Assembly: GCF_002849695.1 (NCBI RefSeq) | Contig: NZ_CP018937.1 | Coordinates: 2,604,001 to 2,668,000, forward strand | DNA length: 64,000 nucleotides | Direction: 5' to 3' | Source of the DNA: Bacteroides fragilis | GTDB lineage: Bacteria > Bacteroidota > Bacteroidia > Bacteroidales > Bacteroidaceae | Part shown: piece after piece, positions 62,128-64,000 of the stretch | Position numbering within the stretch: the first letter of the stretch is position 1 | Layout: each line of letters begins with the position of its first letter | Translations under genes and position numbers: made by a program | The notes under the pieces: generated by a model | What the model saw: only the letters and a program-made list of their open reading frames with translations | The model's database searches: none | What the model was told of the DNA's origin: nothing

Positions 62128-62994
62128 TTATTTAGCGTCTCCTTTTATCTTCAGTTGCAAAGGCGAAGATTCCGAATTGCAATAAACCGTGATTGTTTTA
62201 TTAAAATGCTCCGGATGCTCAGCTTTATAAGTTACCGCTATATCTATCGATTTTCCTGATTGAACCGGTTCTTTTGAATACTCTACGGTAGTACACCCGC
62301 ACGAAGTGTTGATATCATCAATCACTAATAGATTCTTACCGGTATTCTGTATAGTAAAAATACATTTTTGTTCTTTCTTAGAATCGAAAATTCCCAAATC
62401 CACTAATGTGTCTTCAAGCTCGACATCGGTCTGAGTGCGATTTTCTTTTAAATCAGCTTTATCACCGGAAATAATATTTAAATATAAATCTTTTATTTGA
62501 GGATTTTGCACAGGATTACCCATTGCCACAACCTTATTGTCTTGATTAAGTAAAAAGGTCTGGAATCTTACATCTGAAGGAAAATGATTTAATTGGTTGA
62601 AATGATCAAGAGTATCAATGCAAACCGGATAAGTAAATTTATCCATCCGCATAGTATGATATATATCTCTACCATTCTTAGGAAAAAAGAAAAACAAAAA
62701 CTGCACACGCTCAGGCTGCACAGAATCCATATAGTGAATTAACTCTTTCCATTTAGATAAATGTAACTTACAACTGGTGCAACCGGCAGAATCAACATAG
62801 GCGACAATCTTATATTCGGTGTCTTTTATACGAAAATCAACATTCTCTTTACCTTGAATACTAAAATACATTTTCTTTGGAAAAACAATTTCCTTATTCA
62901 TCCATTCTTTCAAAATAGACTCCGCTTGTTTCTTGTTCTCATCTTTACAAGAAAACAAAAAGGAAAAAGCTAACAATACATACAAATATTTCAT
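62128..62994 (-). CDS. lipoprotein with thioredoxin-like and DUF1573 domains
   Basis: A 288-residue lipoprotein (lipobox LFSC, Cys16). The first half is a thioredoxin-like fold with a CTSC motif in DSAGCTSCKLHLSKW; the second half is a DUF1573 domain (FTIQNTGKNLLVI, DDINTSCGCTTVEYSKEPV, then SIDIAVTYKAEHPEHFNKTI). DUF1573 has an Ig-like fold with a conserved CGC. The combination suggests a periplasmic thiol carrier or chaperone. It lies nine bases after the stop of the 63004 propeller gene, in one operon. Confidence 0.82.
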   Translation of the reverse strand: MKYLYVLLAFSFLFSCKDENKKQAESILKEWMNKEIVFPKKMYFSIQGKENVDFRIKDTEYKIVAYVDSAGCTSCKLHLSKWKELIHYMDSVQPERVQFLFFFFPKNGRDIYHTMRMDKFTYPVCIDTLDHFNQLNHFPSDVRFQTFLLNQDNKVVAMGNPVQNPQIKDLYLNIISGDKADLKENRTQTDVELEDTLVDLGIFDSKKEQKCIFTIQNTGKNLLVIDDINTSCGCTTVEYSKEPVQSGKSIDIAVTYKAEHPEHFNKTITVYCNSESSPLQLKIKGDAK

Positions 62995-63003
62995 AAATAT
63001 CTA

Positions 63004-64000
63004 CTAATTTATATCCAAATCGAGAAAATAAAAGGACCGCTCATGATTCGAATTAATACCACAAAAAAGATTTCGGTCGGAATCGATAAAAAAGAAAAAT
63101 ATCTTTTCATCCAAACGATAACGCGCTATTGGCCTGCCTTCCCAATCTACTATAACCAGACTGGATTTCTCACCTTCCGGACATAGCAAATAAATATATT
63201 TATCGGTAACAAAACAATCTCTAATAAACGTCGTCCAACGATTAGGGTCTGCATCCACAACATATTTATTAGGTGCATAATCAAGACATACATCGTGCAA
63301 TAACCGAGCACCCGAATCATAAATCCGAAAACGACGGGTCCTCACATAGTTAACTAAAATGCGACTTCCATCCGGTTTTGGCCATACACCGTGCGCATAA
63401 GCAAACTTAAAGTCAAATATCGTTTTAAATCTTACCCCAGTACGTTCAGGATAATACCCTTTAGGATATAAAACATTGCTTTCAGCATCAAGCATGTAGA
63501 ACTCATTTAAATTAGTATCATTATAAGAAGGATCTGTATATGCATAAGCTATATATATTTTATCATTCAATTTCTTAATGTTAGATAATCGAATTTTATT
63601 ACTATCATACAGAAAATGAGTTGTCGCTTTCTGTAACAAATCCTTATCAGTTAAATGATATACACGTAACGAATCATCTTTTACTAAATAAAAGCCTTCG
63701 TTGCATTTAGCTAATATCTGTTTATATTTTGACAAGCTGCCAGTATAGCTCAAAAATCTCATTTCCGGATAAGCAAACACAGCATAAATAGAATCTGAAG
63801 TCGACGTACGAACCAATACCCGCTTATCACCATCCCACACCATACACCGTGCATTTACCTGTATAGGATCCATCTCTACTTCAGAAAGCATAACAGTAGT
63901 ATCTTTCAAAAGGAAAGACGAACAATAAGTAACAGGTACATCAACCTCCGCGGGTTTACATGAGACAAAAAGTACACAAGTTATCCCAATGCCCCCAAGC
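63004..64000 (-). CDS. BF3164/TolB-like propeller lipoprotein (5' end beyond window)
   Basis: The frame stays open to the right edge. The last bases encode GITCVLFVSCKPAEVDVP, a signal peptide with lipobox FVSC, so only a few codons including the start are missing. The mature part is a propeller: AVFAYPEMRFLSYTG, LYPKGYYPERTGVRF, ILVNYVRTRRFRIYDS, SLVIVDWEGRPIARYRLD. The closing blades match those of the 58830 and 55159 proteins. A TTG at 63909 is not the true start. First visible gene of the 52549-64000 cluster. Confidence 0.82.
   Translation of the reverse strand, partial: LGGIGITCVLFVSCKPAEVDVPVTYCSSFLLKDTTVMLSEVEMDPIQVNARCMVWDGDKRVLVRTSTSDSIYAVFAYPEMRFLSYTGSLSKYKQILAKCNEGFYLVKDDSLRVYHLTDKDLLQKATTHFLYDSNKIRLSNIKKLNDKIYIAYAYTDPSYNDTNLNEFYMLDAESNVLYPKGYYPERTGVRFKTIFDFKFAYAHGVWPKPDGSRILVNYVRTRRFRIYDSGARLLHDVCLDYAPNKYVVDADPNRWTTFIRDCFVTDKYIYLLCPEGEKSSLVIVDWEGRPIARYRLDEKIFFFFIDSDRNLFCGINSNHERSFYFLDLDIN

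Overview
This is a chromosomal window from a member of the Bacteroidetes, almost certainly a Bacteroides of the human gut type; I cannot name the species. Evidence: promoters follow the Bacteroides TTTG / TAnnTTTG pattern, many exported proteins have lipoprotein signal peptides, there are CarboxypepD_reg plus beta-barrel proteins and several BF3164/TolB-like propeller lipoproteins, and housekeeping proteins (Mfd, SbcCD, YgiQ, PyrC) look Bacteroides-like. I saw no rRNA, tRNA, insertion sequence, prophage or CRISPR array.

Layout. 1-3515 (minus): RND efflux adaptor and the start of its pump, which runs off the left edge. 3838-7905 (plus): patatin-type outer membrane lipase, then a small unknown protein, an acyltransferase and an omega-amidase. 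8043-12265 (plus): amino-sugar genes, nagA (apparently frameshifted near its start) and a NagB-like/LmbE fusion whose NagB active site is degenerate, then a tyrosine phosphatase. 12367-15276: a secreted amidase with an inserted golvesin-like domain. 15579-19392 (plus): a small secreted protein, a compact four-gene operon that includes a TusA-like protein without its cysteine, then YgiQ. 19498-25202: mfd on minus, and divergently a GT2 mannosyltransferase and pyrC. 25463-30453: a stand-alone MetH reactivation domain and three paralogous small beta-barrel proteins with a lipoprotein. 30745-37207: an NTF2-like protein, an ECF sigma factor with a membrane partner, a membrane phosphoesterase and a heterodimeric ABC exporter. 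37822-42165 (minus): sbcDC. 42254-43012: plsC. 43246-52139 (minus): a four-part RND efflux operon (adaptor, permease, TolC-type channel, second permease), with the second permease broken by a one-base frameshift. 52549-64000 (minus): a signal peptidase I, an O-antigen-ligase-like membrane protein, three or four propeller lipoproteins, a transglutaminase-like protein and a redox/DUF1573 lipoprotein; this looks like one envelope or secretion locus.

The most unusual signal is not a gene. Three intergenic arrays (6076-6152, 37400-37524, 56703-56780) have unrelated sequences but the same plan: three or more direct units phased at 22 bp, closed by one inverted copy after a 12-13 nt loop, always 3' of a gene and in the same orientation relative to it. 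Other intergenic inverted repeats fall into at least two dispersed families (CACCACAGA...ACACAGA and ATAAACGG/ATCGTTCAG); one copy of the latter has become the N-terminal coding sequence of the MetH-activation gene.

Two apparent one-base deletions, both in short C/G runs (nagA, RND permease), could be assembly errors, real mutations or phase-variable tracts. The sequence alone cannot decide.
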